Below are positions 7,596 to 15,983 of a DNA stretch of 64,000 nucleotides, piece by piece. This DNA is from Bacteroides fragilis (GTDB taxonomy: Bacteria; Bacillota; Clostridia; Lachnospirales; Lachnospiraceae), in assembly GCA_023664485.1 (NCBI GenBank), contig JAMPFK010000005.1, forward strand, positions 55,638-119,637. The letters are read 5' to 3'. Each line of letters starts with the position of its first letter. Position 1 is the stretch's first letter. The notes beneath the pieces were generated by a model. That model saw only the letters and a list, made by a program, of their open reading frames with translations, did not search any database and had not been told where the DNA came from. The position numbers and the translations under genes were made by a program.

Positions 7596-9743
7596 ATGGA
7601 AATGCGGGAAACGATGACGGCGGAAGAAAAAGAGGAACTGGAAGCGGAGCGGTTTGAACTGGCGTATGAGCGGATCGCACAGATGGCGTCTGAAAGCGGA
7701 GACGGCGTATATCAGGATTATTTCAGGAAAATGGCGGAATTCGTCCTGCTGATGAAGGAAACATGGGATTTTGTGGGGAGCGGCGCTTTGCGAAAGGCTT
7801 CTTTGGAAGAACTGAAACAGCATAATCGGGCGCTTTATGCGGATATTCTGCCCGAAAATTACGAAGGGAGCTATGCAAATCCCTCTTATGCGGCGGAATG
7901 CTTCGGAAAGCCGATGGGGCAGCTGCTTTCTTTTCTGTGTGCGGAGCTGCGCGGCATGATAGCGGCGGCCTATGAGCGGAGCCTGTACGGTATGGTCATC
8001 CGTATGGAACTTTTGCTGGAGGTCTGTCAGGCATTCCGCTGCGCGGCGCAGGAAGAGGCGGAACGGACGGGCGCCGTATTGCCGCAGATCGGTTCTAAGC
8101 TGCCGTCCGTGGAAGAGATCCGGGAGATCGCGTACTGGTATGTCAGCGATTATTATGAGCCGGAATCTTACGATAAGGTAGCCGGTATGGTCTGCCCGGA
8201 GCGGGATTTTGCGGCGCGCATCGTTATGGAGAGCGATTTATCGGATGTCCGTTATTTATATAATTACGGTGAATATGTGTCGGAAAATGAAATCAGGACA
8301 GCGGAACATTTGTCGAAGCTTCCTGAGGAGACGATCCGGCTGATGGCGGATACTTATACGGAAGGCTACCGGATCGGTTTTGAAGTGTGCAATAAAGATA
8401 TTTCGATCAAGAAAACTGTCAATATACGGTACTGCCTCGGTTTTGAGCGCATGATACGGGCAGCGGTGCTGAATTTTGAAAAGATGGGGTTAAAGCCGAC
8501 GATCTATCGTTCCGGCGTCAGTATTTTTCAGGGCCGCAGCGTACACAAGAACGGATATTTCGGCGCCAATCCGAATAAACAGTTCGATTACGACCACCGG
8601 GAGGACAGCGCGCTGTTTCTGGATAAAAAGCTTGTGGAGCGGAAACTGGAATGTATGCAGAACGCTTTTGAACAGTTTAAGGAGGAAGCGGCTGTATTCG
8701 GAGGCCCCGCGGTGCTGGAAATCTTCGGGGAGCAGCCTTTTGTGCCGCAGAACAGGGAAGCGGCCTGTAAGCTTCATGAGAAGCAGCAGAAGCTTTCGGT
8801 GGAATATGCCGCCAAAGCCGGAGCGATGCAGAACCGCTATATCAGGGGCGAAGAACGGAGCTTCACGATCATCGCTTTTCCGGTGCCGGAAATCGGAGAT
8901 CGATACGATGAAATATTCGACGAGATCATCCGTATCAATACGCTCGATTACCAGCTGTATCAGGGTATTCAGCAGACGATCATCGATACGCTGGATCAGG
9001 GCGATCATGTGCTCGTAAAGGGCATGGGAGAGAATCGGACGAACCTGAAAATCAAGCTGCATACGCTGAATGCGCCGGAAAAGGAAACGAATTTTGAGAA
9101 CTGCGTCGCAGACGTGAATATTCCGGTGGGAGAGGTCTTTACTTCCCCGCAGCTTGCCGGAACGGAAGGGCTTCTCCACGTCACCCGCGTTTTCCTGAAC
9201 GAATTGGAGTACCGGGATCTTTCCATCCGCTTCGAGAACGGTATGGTCACGGAATATGACTGCGGCAATTTCGGCTCCGGGCAGGAAAATAAACGGTATA
9301 TCAAAGAGAATGTGCTGTTCCACCATGACACCCTGCCGATCGGCGAATTTGCAATCGGCACGAACACGACGGCCTATGTTGCCGCAAAAAAATACGGTAT
9401 CGAAGAAAAGATGCCCATTCTGATCGCGGAAAAGACCGGGCCGCATTTTGCGCTGGGCGATACCTGTTATTCCCATGAGGAAGAGGTCAAAAGTTATAAC
9501 CCGGACGGTAAGGAAATCGTGGCGAAGGAAAACGAAGTATCTGCGCTTCGCGGCGAGGATATGGAAAAAGCCTATTTCAACTGTCATACGGACATTACGA
9601 TTCCGTACGATGAGCTGGGGGAACTGTCGGTGGTCACGAAGGAAAGCGAGGTGATACCGGTCATTATAGAGGGCCGGTTCGTGCTCGCGGGAACGGAGGC
9701 GTTGAATGAGGCGTTTGAATCATATTTTCATATTGCGCATTGA
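7596..9743 (+). CDS. M29-type aminopeptidase-like protein with a long N-terminal region
   Basis: 715 residues from ATG 7596 (AAAGGAG at 7584-7590; the TTG at 7593 is too close). The C-terminal part matches the metallo-aminopeptidase M29 pattern: VGEVFTSPQLAGTEG (Glu513), IGEFAIGTNTTAYV (Glu584), EKTGPHFALGDTCYSHEEE (His617 and a following Tyr) and NCHTDITIP (His664, Asp666). These correspond to the dinuclear metal ligands and catalytic residues, so it is probably active in releasing N-terminal residues from peptides. M29 enzymes are usually about 400 residues. Here roughly 350 extra N-terminal residues, mostly helical and acidic, precede the catalytic part and match nothing I know. It appears to be cytoplasmic. 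Confidence 0.75.
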   Translation: MEMRETMTAEEKEELEAERFELAYERIAQMASESGDGVYQDYFRKMAEFVLLMKETWDFVGSGALRKASLEELKQHNRALYADILPENYEGSYANPSYAAECFGKPMGQLLSFLCAELRGMIAAAYERSLYGMVIRMELLLEVCQAFRCAAQEEAERTGAVLPQIGSKLPSVEEIREIAYWYVSDYYEPESYDKVAGMVCPERDFAARIVMESDLSDVRYLYNYGEYVSENEIRTAEHLSKLPEETIRLMADTYTEGYRIGFEVCNKDISIKKTVNIRYCLGFERMIRAAVLNFEKMGLKPTIYRSGVSIFQGRSVHKNGYFGANPNKQFDYDHREDSALFLDKKLVERKLECMQNAFEQFKEEAAVFGGPAVLEIFGEQPFVPQNREAACKLHEKQQKLSVEYAAKAGAMQNRYIRGEERSFTIIAFPVPEIGDRYDEIFDEIIRINTLDYQLYQGIQQTIIDTLDQGDHVLVKGMGENRTNLKIKLHTLNAPEKETNFENCVADVNIPVGEVFTSPQLAGTEGLLHVTRVFLNELEYRDLSIRFENGMVTEYDCGNFGSGQENKRYIKENVLFHHDTLPIGEFAIGTNTTAYVAAKKYGIEEKMPILIAEKTGPHFALGDTCYSHEEEVKSYNPDGKEIVAKENEVSALRGEDMEKAYFNCHTDITIPYDELGELSVVTKESEVIPVIIEGRFVLAGTEALNEAFESYFHIAH

Positions 9744-9802
9744 CATAAAATCTAGTAGAATATAAAAAGGAATGGATTCTTTTGCCACAAGATGTTGTAT
9801 AA

Positions 9803-9867
9803 GCTGAAAGATAAATCTTTCAGCTGTGAAAGATAAATCTTTCAGTTGTAAAAATAAAATCTTTCAG
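9803..9867 (+). repeat. Tandem 22-base palindromic repeat before purE
   Basis: ATCTTTCAG recurs at 9815-9823, 9837-9845 and 9859-9867, exactly 22 bases apart. In the first two units it is preceded by its complement, giving the palindrome CTGAAAGATAAATCTTTCAG and a near copy. The third unit has lost the left arm. It ends 27 bases before the purE ATG, so it may be an operator array or a structured leader. Confidence 0.6.
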
Positions 9868-9893
9868 TCTTATGTCAGAACGGAGGAGAGAAA

Positions 9894-10400
9894 ATGGCAC
9901 AGGTAGGAATCGTAATGGGCAGCGATTCGGATATGCCCGTCATGGCGAAGGCCGCAGATATTCTGGAAGAGCTCGGCATTACTTATGAGATGGCGATTAT
10001 TTCCGCACACAGGGAACCGGACGTTTTTTTTGAATATGCGAAAAGCGCGGAGGACAAAGGCTTTAAGGTCATCATAGCGGGAGCGGGCAAGGCGGCCCAT
10101 CTGCCGGGTATGTGCGCCGCAGTTTTTCCGATGCCGGTCATCGGCGTCCCGATGAAAACCTCTGATCTGGGCGGTGTGGATTCTCTCTATTCTATCGTAC
10201 AGATGCCGTCGGGCATCCCGGTGGCGACGGTGGCGATCAACGGCGGACAGAACGCGGGCATTCTTGCGGCGAAGATTCTTGCGGTTTCCGACGCGGCGCT
10301 GTTACAGCGGTTAAAGGATTACTCGCAGGCCCTGAAAGAGAGCGTCCGGAAAAAAGACGCCCGCCTGAAAGAAGTCGGTTATAAGAACTATTATAGTTAA
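9894..10400 (+). CDS. purE: N5-carboxyaminoimidazole ribonucleotide mutase
   Basis: 168 residues. PurE moves the carboxyl group of N5-CAIR to give CAIR in purine synthesis. The N-terminus VGIVMGSDSDMPVM and SAHREPD are the substrate-binding signatures (Ser and Asp of GSDSD, His of SAHR). AGAGKAAHLPGMCAA and PVIGVPMKT complete the family pattern. GGAGGAGAG precedes the ATG. It heads the purE-purM-purN-purD cluster. The last two codons and the stop fall inside the left end of a 103-base inverted-repeat element, so the native C-terminus may have been altered by insertion. Confidence 0.94.
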   Translation: MAQVGIVMGSDSDMPVMAKAADILEELGITYEMAIISAHREPDVFFEYAKSAEDKGFKVIIAGAGKAAHLPGMCAAVFPMPVIGVPMKTSDLGGVDSLYSIVQMPSGIPVATVAINGGQNAGILAAKILAVSDAALLQRLKDYSQALKESVRKKDARLKEVGYKNYYS

Positions 10401-10494
10401 CGACATTGAAAATTGCCGTTTCAGTCTTGCAAAAGCTTGCGTATATGGCTTTTGTAAGAGATGGGATGTACAATTTGTTATGTCGTTTACTATA
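10392..10494. mobile_element. 103-base MITE-like element, copy A
   Basis: Terminal inverted repeats TATAGTTAACGACAT (10392-10406) and its complement at 10480-10494 match at 14 of 15 positions, and the interior folds on itself. A reverse-oriented copy of identical length lies at 61517-61619, with about 86 of 103 positions matching by eye. It has no coding capacity and resembles a non-autonomous element. No transposase is seen in the window. Confidence 0.75.
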
Positions 10495-10560
10495 AAATAT
10501 ACGCACAGGACAGCGGCGGGCTTACAGCCCGCGGACCGGGAAAGGAACGGGACGATCATG

Positions 10561-11586
10561 ATGGACTATAAGAGCGCGGGCGTCGATATCGAGGCCGGCT
10601 ACCAATCGGTAGAGCTGATGAAAAAATATGTGCAGGGAACGGCACGGCCGGAAGTCCTCGGCGGGCTCGGCGGATTCTCAGGAGCTTTTTCCCTCGCGAA
10701 AATGAAAGAAATGGAAAAACCGACGCTTGTGTCGGGAACGGACGGCGTCGGCACCAAGCTGAAGCTGGCTTTTCTGCTGGAGAAGCATGATACGGTCGGC
10801 ATCGACTGCGTTGCCATGTGCGTGAACGATATCGCCTGCGCGGGCGGCGAGCCGTTATTTTTCCTGGACTATATTGCATGCGGCAGGAATTATCCGGAGA
10901 AGATCGCGCAGATCGTCAAGGGCGTTTCCGACGGCTGTATTCAGGCAGGGGCGGCGCTTATCGGCGGCGAAACGGCGGAGATGCCGGGATTTTATCCGGC
11001 GGACGAGTATGATCTGGCGGGTTTTGCGGTCGGAATCGTGGATGAAAAAGATCTGATTACCGGAGAACATATCAGACCGGGAGATGCGCTTATCGGCATC
11101 GCCTCTTCCGGCGTACACAGCAACGGTTTTTCCCTTATCAGAAAAGTTTTTGAGATGACGAAGGAAAGCCTGAATACTTATTATGACGAACTCGGCCGGA
11201 CACTTGGAGAGGCGCTCATCGAGCCGACGAAAATTTATGTAAAAGCGTTAAAGGCTGTCAAAGCGGCGGGCGTTACGGTGAAAGGATGCAGCCATATTAC
11301 GGGCGGCGGTTTTTATGAGAATATCCCGCGGATGCTGCCGGAGGGCGTCAATGCGCAGATAAGGAAGGACAGCTGTCCGGTCCTGCCGATTTTTAAATTA
11401 TTGCAGAAGACAGGCAATCTGGAAGAAAAAATGATGTATAATACTTATAACATGGGTCTTGGCATGGTGCTTGCGGTGGAGAAGGAAGACGTGGAAAAAA
11501 CGATGGAAGCGATCCGGTCTGCCAAAGAGACGCCGTATCTTATCGGAGAAATCATTGCCGGGGAGAAAGGGATTACGCTGTTGTAG
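10561..11586 (+). CDS. purM: Phosphoribosylformylglycinamidine cyclo-ligase
   Basis: 341 residues from ATG 10561 (an adjacent ATG at 10558 is also possible; earlier frames run through the repeat element). PurM closes the imidazole ring of AIR using ATP. It opens with DYKSAGVDIEAGYQSVELM, a hallmark of the family, followed by GGFSGAF, LVSGTDGVGTKLKLAF, VNDIACAGGEPLFFLDYIA, GGETAEMPGFY and SHITGGGFYENIPRML. GGGAAAGGAACGG precedes the start. The gap from purE is filled by the 103-base element plus a GCGGGCT/AGCCCGC hairpin (10516-10532), which may reduce coupling to purE. purN follows after 42 bases. Confidence 0.94.
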   Translation: MDYKSAGVDIEAGYQSVELMKKYVQGTARPEVLGGLGGFSGAFSLAKMKEMEKPTLVSGTDGVGTKLKLAFLLEKHDTVGIDCVAMCVNDIACAGGEPLFFLDYIACGRNYPEKIAQIVKGVSDGCIQAGAALIGGETAEMPGFYPADEYDLAGFAVGIVDEKDLITGEHIRPGDALIGIASSGVHSNGFSLIRKVFEMTKESLNTYYDELGRTLGEALIEPTKIYVKALKAVKAAGVTVKGCSHITGGGFYENIPRMLPEGVNAQIRKDSCPVLPIFKLLQKTGNLEEKMMYNTYNMGLGMVLAVEKEDVEKTMEAIRSAKETPYLIGEIIAGEKGITLL

Positions 11587-11628
11587 GAGAAAACGGCCTG
11601 CGGGCTTTTAGAAAGGGCAGGTTTACCG

Positions 11629-12255
11629 ATGTTAAAAATACTTGTATGTGTATCCGGCGGCGGCACGAATTTACAGGCCGTTATCGACGGGATCGCGGAC
11701 GGTGAAATTACGAATACGCAGATCGTCCGCGTCATCAGCAATAACCGGAATGCGTATGCACTGGAACGGGCGAAGGCGGCGGGAATCGACGGAATCTGCA
11801 TATCGCCGAAGGATTATACGGACAGGGAGCAGTTCCATGAGGCTTTTCTGCGGGCGGTGGAAGAAAAGGGGCCGGATCTGATCGTGCTCGCGGGCTTTCT
11901 GGTGGTGCTTCCCGAAAAAATGATCCGGGAGTACAGGAATCGGATCATCAACATTCATCCGTCGCTGATCCCGGCCTTTTGCGGAAAGGGATATTACGGT
12001 CTGAAGGTTCATGAAGAGGCGCTTGCGCGGGGCGTAAAGGTGACCGGCGCGACGGTGCATTTTGTCGATGAAGGAACGGACACGGGACCGATTATTTTTC
12101 AGAAGGCCGTAGCCGTGGAGCAGGACGATACGCCGGAGGTATTACAGAAAAGAGTAATGGAACAGGCGGAATGGAAGATTCTGCCGCAGGCGATCGATGC
12201 GGTCGCGAATGGCAGAATTGCAATAGAGGGCGGAAAGGTAAGGACAGTCAGATGA
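11629..12255 (+). CDS. purN: Phosphoribosylglycinamide formyltransferase
   Basis: 208 residues. PurN transfers a formyl group from 10-formyl-tetrahydrofolate to GAR. The start KILVCVSGGGTNLQAVIDGI is the substrate phosphate-binding region; FLVVLPEKMI, the catalytic-loop region NIHPSLIPAF with Asn-His, and GATVHFVDEGTDTGPII with the catalytic Asp are all present. Its TGA overlaps the purD ATG (ATGA at 12252-12255), indicating translational coupling. Length and motif order are normal. Confidence 0.93.
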   Translation: MLKILVCVSGGGTNLQAVIDGIADGEITNTQIVRVISNNRNAYALERAKAAGIDGICISPKDYTDREQFHEAFLRAVEEKGPDLIVLAGFLVVLPEKMIREYRNRIINIHPSLIPAFCGKGYYGLKVHEEALARGVKVTGATVHFVDEGTDTGPIIFQKAVAVEQDDTPEVLQKRVMEQAEWKILPQAIDAVANGRIAIEGGKVRTVR

Positions 12256-13532
12256 AAATACTCATTGTGGGAAGCGGCGGCAGGGAACACGCGATCGCGG
12301 CGAGCGTTGCAAAAAGCAGGAGGGCGGATAAGATTTACTGTGCGCCGGGCAATGCGGGAATCGGGAGGCTTGCGGAATGCGTGCCGATCGGCGCGATGGA
12401 ATTTGATAAGCTCGTCGATTTTGCGAAAGAAAAGGAAATCGACTTAACGATCGTCGCCCCGGACGACCCGCTGGTCGGCGGGCTGGTGGACGAACTGGAA
12501 GCGGCGGGGCTGCGCGCTTTCGGCCCGCGGAAGAACGCGGCGGTTCTGGAAGGAAGTAAGGCGTTTGCCAAAGACCTGATGAAAAAATATCATATTCCGA
12601 CGGCGGCGTACGAGACTTTCGACGACCCGCAGGCGGCGCTTTCTTATCTGGAAACAGCGCCGATGCCGACGGTGCTCAAGGCGGACGGGCTCGCGCTCGG
12701 AAAAGGCGTTTTGATCTGTAATACGCTGGAAGAGGCAAAAAACGGCGTCAGGACCATTATGGAAGACAGGAAATTCGGCGCCGCGGGCGACCGGATGGTC
12801 ATCGAGGAATTCTTGACGGGAAGAGAGGTTTCCGTGCTTTCCTTTGTGGATGGAAAGACGATCCGCATCATGTCCTCGGCGCAGGACCATAAGCGCGCGA
12901 AGGATGGAAACCGGGGATTGAATACGGGCGGCATGGGAACTTTTTCGCCGAGCCCTTTTTATACGGAGGAGGTGGACGATTTCTGCCGGAAGTATATTTA
13001 TCAGGCGACGGTGGATGCGATGGCGGCGGAAGGAAGGCCCTTCAGGGGTGTCATCTTTTTCGGGCTGATGCTGACGGAGAAAGGGCCAAGGGTGCTGGAA
13101 TATAACGCCCGCTTCGGCGATCCGGAGGCGCAGGTCGTACTGCCCCGGATGAAGAATGATATTCTGGATGTGATCGACGCCTGCATCGACGGCACGCTGG
13201 ATAAGACGGAGCTCGTATTCGAGGATAACGCGGCGGTCTGCGTGATTCTGGCATCGGACGGTTATCCGCTTTCTTATGAAAAAGGTTTTCCGATCAGAGG
13301 GCTGGAACGGTTTGAAAAGAAAGACGGGTATTACTGTTTCCACGCGGGCACGAAGCGGACGGAGCAGGGAATTGTGACGAATGGCGGAAGGGTGCTCGGC
13401 GTAACGGCGGCCGGGGCAACGTTAAAAGAGGCGCGGGCCAACGCTTACGCGGCGGCGGAATGGGTCGATTTCGATAACAAATATATGCGGAGGGATATCG
13501 GCCAGGCGATCGATGAGGCCGAAGCCGAATGA
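12252..13532 (+). CDS. purD: Phosphoribosylamine-glycine ligase
   Basis: 426 residues from ATG 12252, which overlaps the purN stop by four bases; a longer frame upstream is internal to purN. PurD joins glycine to phosphoribosylamine using ATP. It shows the Rossmann-like start KILIVGSGGREHAIA, ATP-grasp features (KADGLALGKGVLICN, EEFLTGREVSVLSFVDG, HKRAKDGNRGLNTGGMG) and GVIFFGLMLTEKGPRVLEYN followed by the metal-binding RFGDPEAQVVLPR. The Lys-Gly loop and metal-binding Glu/Asn are intact. It ends the purE-M-N-D cluster; purL is separate at 49.3 kb. Confidence 0.94.
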   Translation: MKILIVGSGGREHAIAASVAKSRRADKIYCAPGNAGIGRLAECVPIGAMEFDKLVDFAKEKEIDLTIVAPDDPLVGGLVDELEAAGLRAFGPRKNAAVLEGSKAFAKDLMKKYHIPTAAYETFDDPQAALSYLETAPMPTVLKADGLALGKGVLICNTLEEAKNGVRTIMEDRKFGAAGDRMVIEEFLTGREVSVLSFVDGKTIRIMSSAQDHKRAKDGNRGLNTGGMGTFSPSPFYTEEVDDFCRKYIYQATVDAMAAEGRPFRGVIFFGLMLTEKGPRVLEYNARFGDPEAQVVLPRMKNDILDVIDACIDGTLDKTELVFEDNAAVCVILASDGYPLSYEKGFPIRGLERFEKKDGYYCFHAGTKRTEQGIVTNGGRVLGVTAAGATLKEARANAYAAAEWVDFDNKYMRRDIGQAIDEAEAE

Positions 13533-13590
13533 TCATACGTTGAGGAGAAAACATAAATGTTAAGGTAAGGGAATAAAAGGGGGAGTTTCA

Positions 13591-14058
13591 ATGAATAGCT
13601 TAACGGATTTTCAGGATCTGGATGTGTATAACAGGCCGACGAAATGTCCGGAATGCGGCGGCGAAATGAAGTTCAGAGGGTGTGGAGAGTACCGGTGCGA
13701 GGATTGTAAGCATGTGGCGTATGACGATTACGGCAAGGTGCGCAATTATGTAGAAAGGCACGCCGGGGCAACGGCCGCGCAGGCATCGGCCGCGACCGGT
13801 GTAAAACAGAAAACGATTCGTCTGATGCTCAAAGAATCCCGGCTGGAAATTGCCGAAAATTCCAGTTCTTTTATGAAATGCGAAATGTGCGGCGCGAGCA
13901 TTCGGGCAGGCAGGGTCTGCAGTAAATGTGAACCGGCATTTAAGAAAGCGATAGCGGAAAAGACGAGTTCGAGAAACGAAAAGATGATGGCAGGGTTTGG
14001 CATGGAACACCGCCGCGGCGAAGAAGGCGCGAAGCGTTTTGAACGCGAAAATAAATAA
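13591..14058 (+). CDS. Zinc-ribbon/HTH-like protein (YvyF/TIGR03826-like)
   Basis: 155 residues with two putative zinc-binding units: CPECGGEMKF plus CEDCKHVAYD near the start, and CEMCGASIRAGRVCSKC around residues 92-108. Between them, VRNYVERHAGATAAQASAATGVKQKTIRLMLKESRL looks like a helix-turn-helix, the layout of the flagellar-operon TIGR03826/YvyF type. The C-terminus is basic and low in complexity (RRGEEGAKRFERENK). It probably binds nucleic acid or a protein partner. The first unit resembles a general zinc ribbon, so the family call is tentative. GGGGGAG precedes ATG. Confidence 0.65.
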   Translation: MNSLTDFQDLDVYNRPTKCPECGGEMKFRGCGEYRCEDCKHVAYDDYGKVRNYVERHAGATAAQASAATGVKQKTIRLMLKESRLEIAENSSSFMKCEMCGASIRAGRVCSKCEPAFKKAIAEKTSSRNEKMMAGFGMEHRRGEEGAKRFERENK

Positions 14059-14095
14059 AAAACGGAAACACAAAAGAAAGATACGGGGTATCAGA

Positions 14096-15484
14096 ATGGA
14101 AAAAAAGTGGAAACATAATAAGAGCAGTCTGGCGAGAGGCGTACTGGTAACGGCCTGCGCCGTCCTTTTCTTCCTGAATGGGCAGTTTACAAGTCAGGCG
14201 GCGGGAACAGGCAAAATCAAGGTTGGTTCTGCAATCATCAGACAGTCTGCCGATAAGAACAGCGAGCCGGTGGCGACCTCATCCCAGGGGACCGTCGTGA
14301 CGATCAATAATGAAGTGACGGACTCCGCGGGAAGCGTATGGTATGAGATTCAGGTGGATGCCAATACAATCGGTTATGTCCGTTCTGACCTGGTTGAAAA
14401 AGACGGAGGTTCCGATACCGCCCCGGATGCGGCACAGCAGACGAACAGCGCCGGTTTTGCGCCGGGCGCGGAGGTCGGTCCGGAGGCGCCGCTGGATGCC
14501 CAGTATGCGACGATCAAAGTACGGGCGGCCAAAATCAGGACGGCGGCATCTACGAGCAAGGGCGTTGTAGACTCCCTGCCGGACGGCTCGCAGGTCGTTA
14601 TCAGCGGCCAGACGACCGGAAGCGATAAACTATGGTATTATGTGACGTTTACGGGAACAGACGGGACCGAAAAGTCCGGTTATGTCCGTTCCGATCTGGT
14701 AACGCTCGGCGATATGGTCCCGGTACAGGAGCCGGCGGAACAGCCGACGGAGGATCCTCAGGAACCGGAACAGGAACCGCAGGAGCCGGAAGTAAAGGAT
14801 GAATATGAGCTCGTTTACCAGCCTGACAGCGAAGGCAATTATGAGTGGTATCTTCTCGACAGGACGGGAGAACAGGTGACGCAGCAGAAGCTGGGCGAGA
14901 TTCTGGAGGCGGTGCATGCGCTGGACGTCAATCAGTCCATCGATGCGAAAACGGTCGCGAAACAGCGCATTATCATTATTGCCCTGATCGCGGTCATCGT
15001 CCTGCTGGCGGTTATTATAACGGTCATGGTCTTTAAGCTGCGGGATGCTTCTTATGAGGACGATGACGAAGACGACGAGGATGATGAGGAAGAGGACGAC
15101 AGAAGAAGAGGGCGGGAGGAACCGTCCAGAAGAAGGCGGGAAGAGCGCGACGATCCGGCAGCAGCCAGAAAACGGCCGGCTGAACAGGGAAAGCAGGGCG
15201 GCGCAAGACGGACGGATGCAAGACGCCCGGAAGAAGCGGGAAGGCCTTCCGAGGCGAGAAGGAGCCAGGGAGCAGGCCGTTCCGGCGACGCAAGGCGTTC
15301 CTCCGAGGCGAGAAGGACACCGGACGGACGGCGTCCTGTGCCTGAACGGGAAGTCAGATATGAGGAAGATGTGGATGTCCAGGTAAGGACTGGGACGAAG
15401 CGTAAAGCGAAGAACTTCATGATGGATGACGACGAATTTGAGTTTGAATTCCTGAACATGAAGGATAAAGACAGAGATATGTAA
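14096..15484 (+). CDS. SH3b-domain membrane protein with a charged cytoplasmic tail
   Basis: 462 residues from ATG 14096; an earlier start is internal to the upstream gene. A signal-like segment (LARGVLVTACAVLFFLNGQF) is followed by two bacterial SH3 domains, each with the pattern of repeated GxVRSDLV near its end (residues about 38-105 and 135-205). An acidic Pro/Glu linker (EQPTEDPQEPEQEPQEPE) leads to a transmembrane helix (IIIIALIAVIVLLAVIITVMV) around residue 300. The last 140 residues are extremely charged: an Asp/Glu run, then Arg/Ser/Glu repeats of the type EARRSxxxGR. Bacterial SH3 domains often bind cell-wall peptides, so it may link wall to cytoplasm. Function is inferred only. Confidence 0.75.
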   Translation: MEKKWKHNKSSLARGVLVTACAVLFFLNGQFTSQAAGTGKIKVGSAIIRQSADKNSEPVATSSQGTVVTINNEVTDSAGSVWYEIQVDANTIGYVRSDLVEKDGGSDTAPDAAQQTNSAGFAPGAEVGPEAPLDAQYATIKVRAAKIRTAASTSKGVVDSLPDGSQVVISGQTTGSDKLWYYVTFTGTDGTEKSGYVRSDLVTLGDMVPVQEPAEQPTEDPQEPEQEPQEPEVKDEYELVYQPDSEGNYEWYLLDRTGEQVTQQKLGEILEAVHALDVNQSIDAKTVAKQRIIIIALIAVIVLLAVIITVMVFKLRDASYEDDDEDDEDDEEEDDRRRGREEPSRRRREERDDPAAARKRPAEQGKQGGARRTDARRPEEAGRPSEARRSQGAGRSGDARRSSEARRTPDGRRPVPEREVRYEEDVDVQVRTGTKRKAKNFMMDDDEFEFEFLNMKDKDRDM

Positions 15485-15537
15485 AAAGCGGTCTATAGGA
15501 AAACTGCGGCCTTGCAGGGGCTGTAACAACGGGGCGG

Positions 15538-15566
15538 TTGCAGGATGACCGTCTCTTTGTTATAAT
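15538..15566 (+). promoter_or_regulatory. Sigma-A promoter of gntR-clpC
   Basis: TTGCAG (15538-15543), 17-base spacer and TATAAT (15561-15566), about 40 bases before the GntR start. Confidence 0.75.
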
Positions 15567-15606
15567 ACAGGAACAAAGGAACAGATGTGCTGAAATGGAG
15601 GCACTT

Positions 15607-15981
15607 ATGGTTATAGAAATTGATTTTAACAGCGATGAGGCTTTATATTTACAGCTCAGGAACCAGATCGTACTGGGAATTGCGACATCCAGATTCCGGG
15701 AGGGGGACGCGCTCCCGTCGGTCAGACAGCTGGCGGAAAATATCGGGATCAATATGCACACCGTCAATAAGGCATATTCCGTGTTGAAGCAGGAAGGCTT
15801 TGTGAAGGTGGACAGAAGGCGCGGAGCCGTTATCGCGATCGATATCGACAAAATGCAGGCTTTGGAAGAGATGCGGGGCGCTCTGCAGGTCGTTCTTGCA
15901 AAGGCCGTCTGCAAAAATATTTCGAGGGAAGAGGTACATTCCCTTATCGATGAAATATATGAGGAGTATGGAGGAATCTAA
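15607..15981 (+). CDS. GntR-family (YtrA-like) transcriptional regulator
   Basis: 124 residues from ATG 15607, with TGGAGG at the correct distance; earlier starts lie too close to the promoter. It has the winged helix-turn-helix: ALYLQLRNQIVLGIATSRFREGDALPSVRQLAENIGINMHTVNKAYSVLKQEGFV, with recognition helix around residues 35-55. The C-terminal region is only about 50 residues, as in the short YtrA subfamily, so no large ligand-binding domain is present. It ends three bases before clpC and shares its promoter. A GntR protein beside clpC, where CtsR is usual, suggests it may control this operon. That is inference. Confidence 0.8.
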   Translation: MVIEIDFNSDEALYLQLRNQIVLGIATSRFREGDALPSVRQLAENIGINMHTVNKAYSVLKQEGFVKVDRRRGAVIAIDIDKMQALEEMRGALQVVLAKAVCKNISREEVHSLIDEIYEEYGGI

Positions 15982-15983
15982 TC

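Noticed and set aside
8490..9587. A 365-codon minus-strand frame
   Set aside because: It overlaps the catalytic half of the M29-like gene, whose active-site motifs are intact in order.
9803..9867. A short CRISPR array
   Set aside because: Units are only 22 bases, palindromic and adjacent, with no unique spacers and no cas genes.
9744..9893. A purine riboswitch before purE
   Set aside because: The conserved three-way junction and loop sequences are not visible; the space is taken by the tandem palindromes.
10480..10560. An upstream extension of PurM
   Set aside because: The extra residues come from the repeat element and from a GC-rich hairpin, and the family starts at DYKSAGVDIEAGY.
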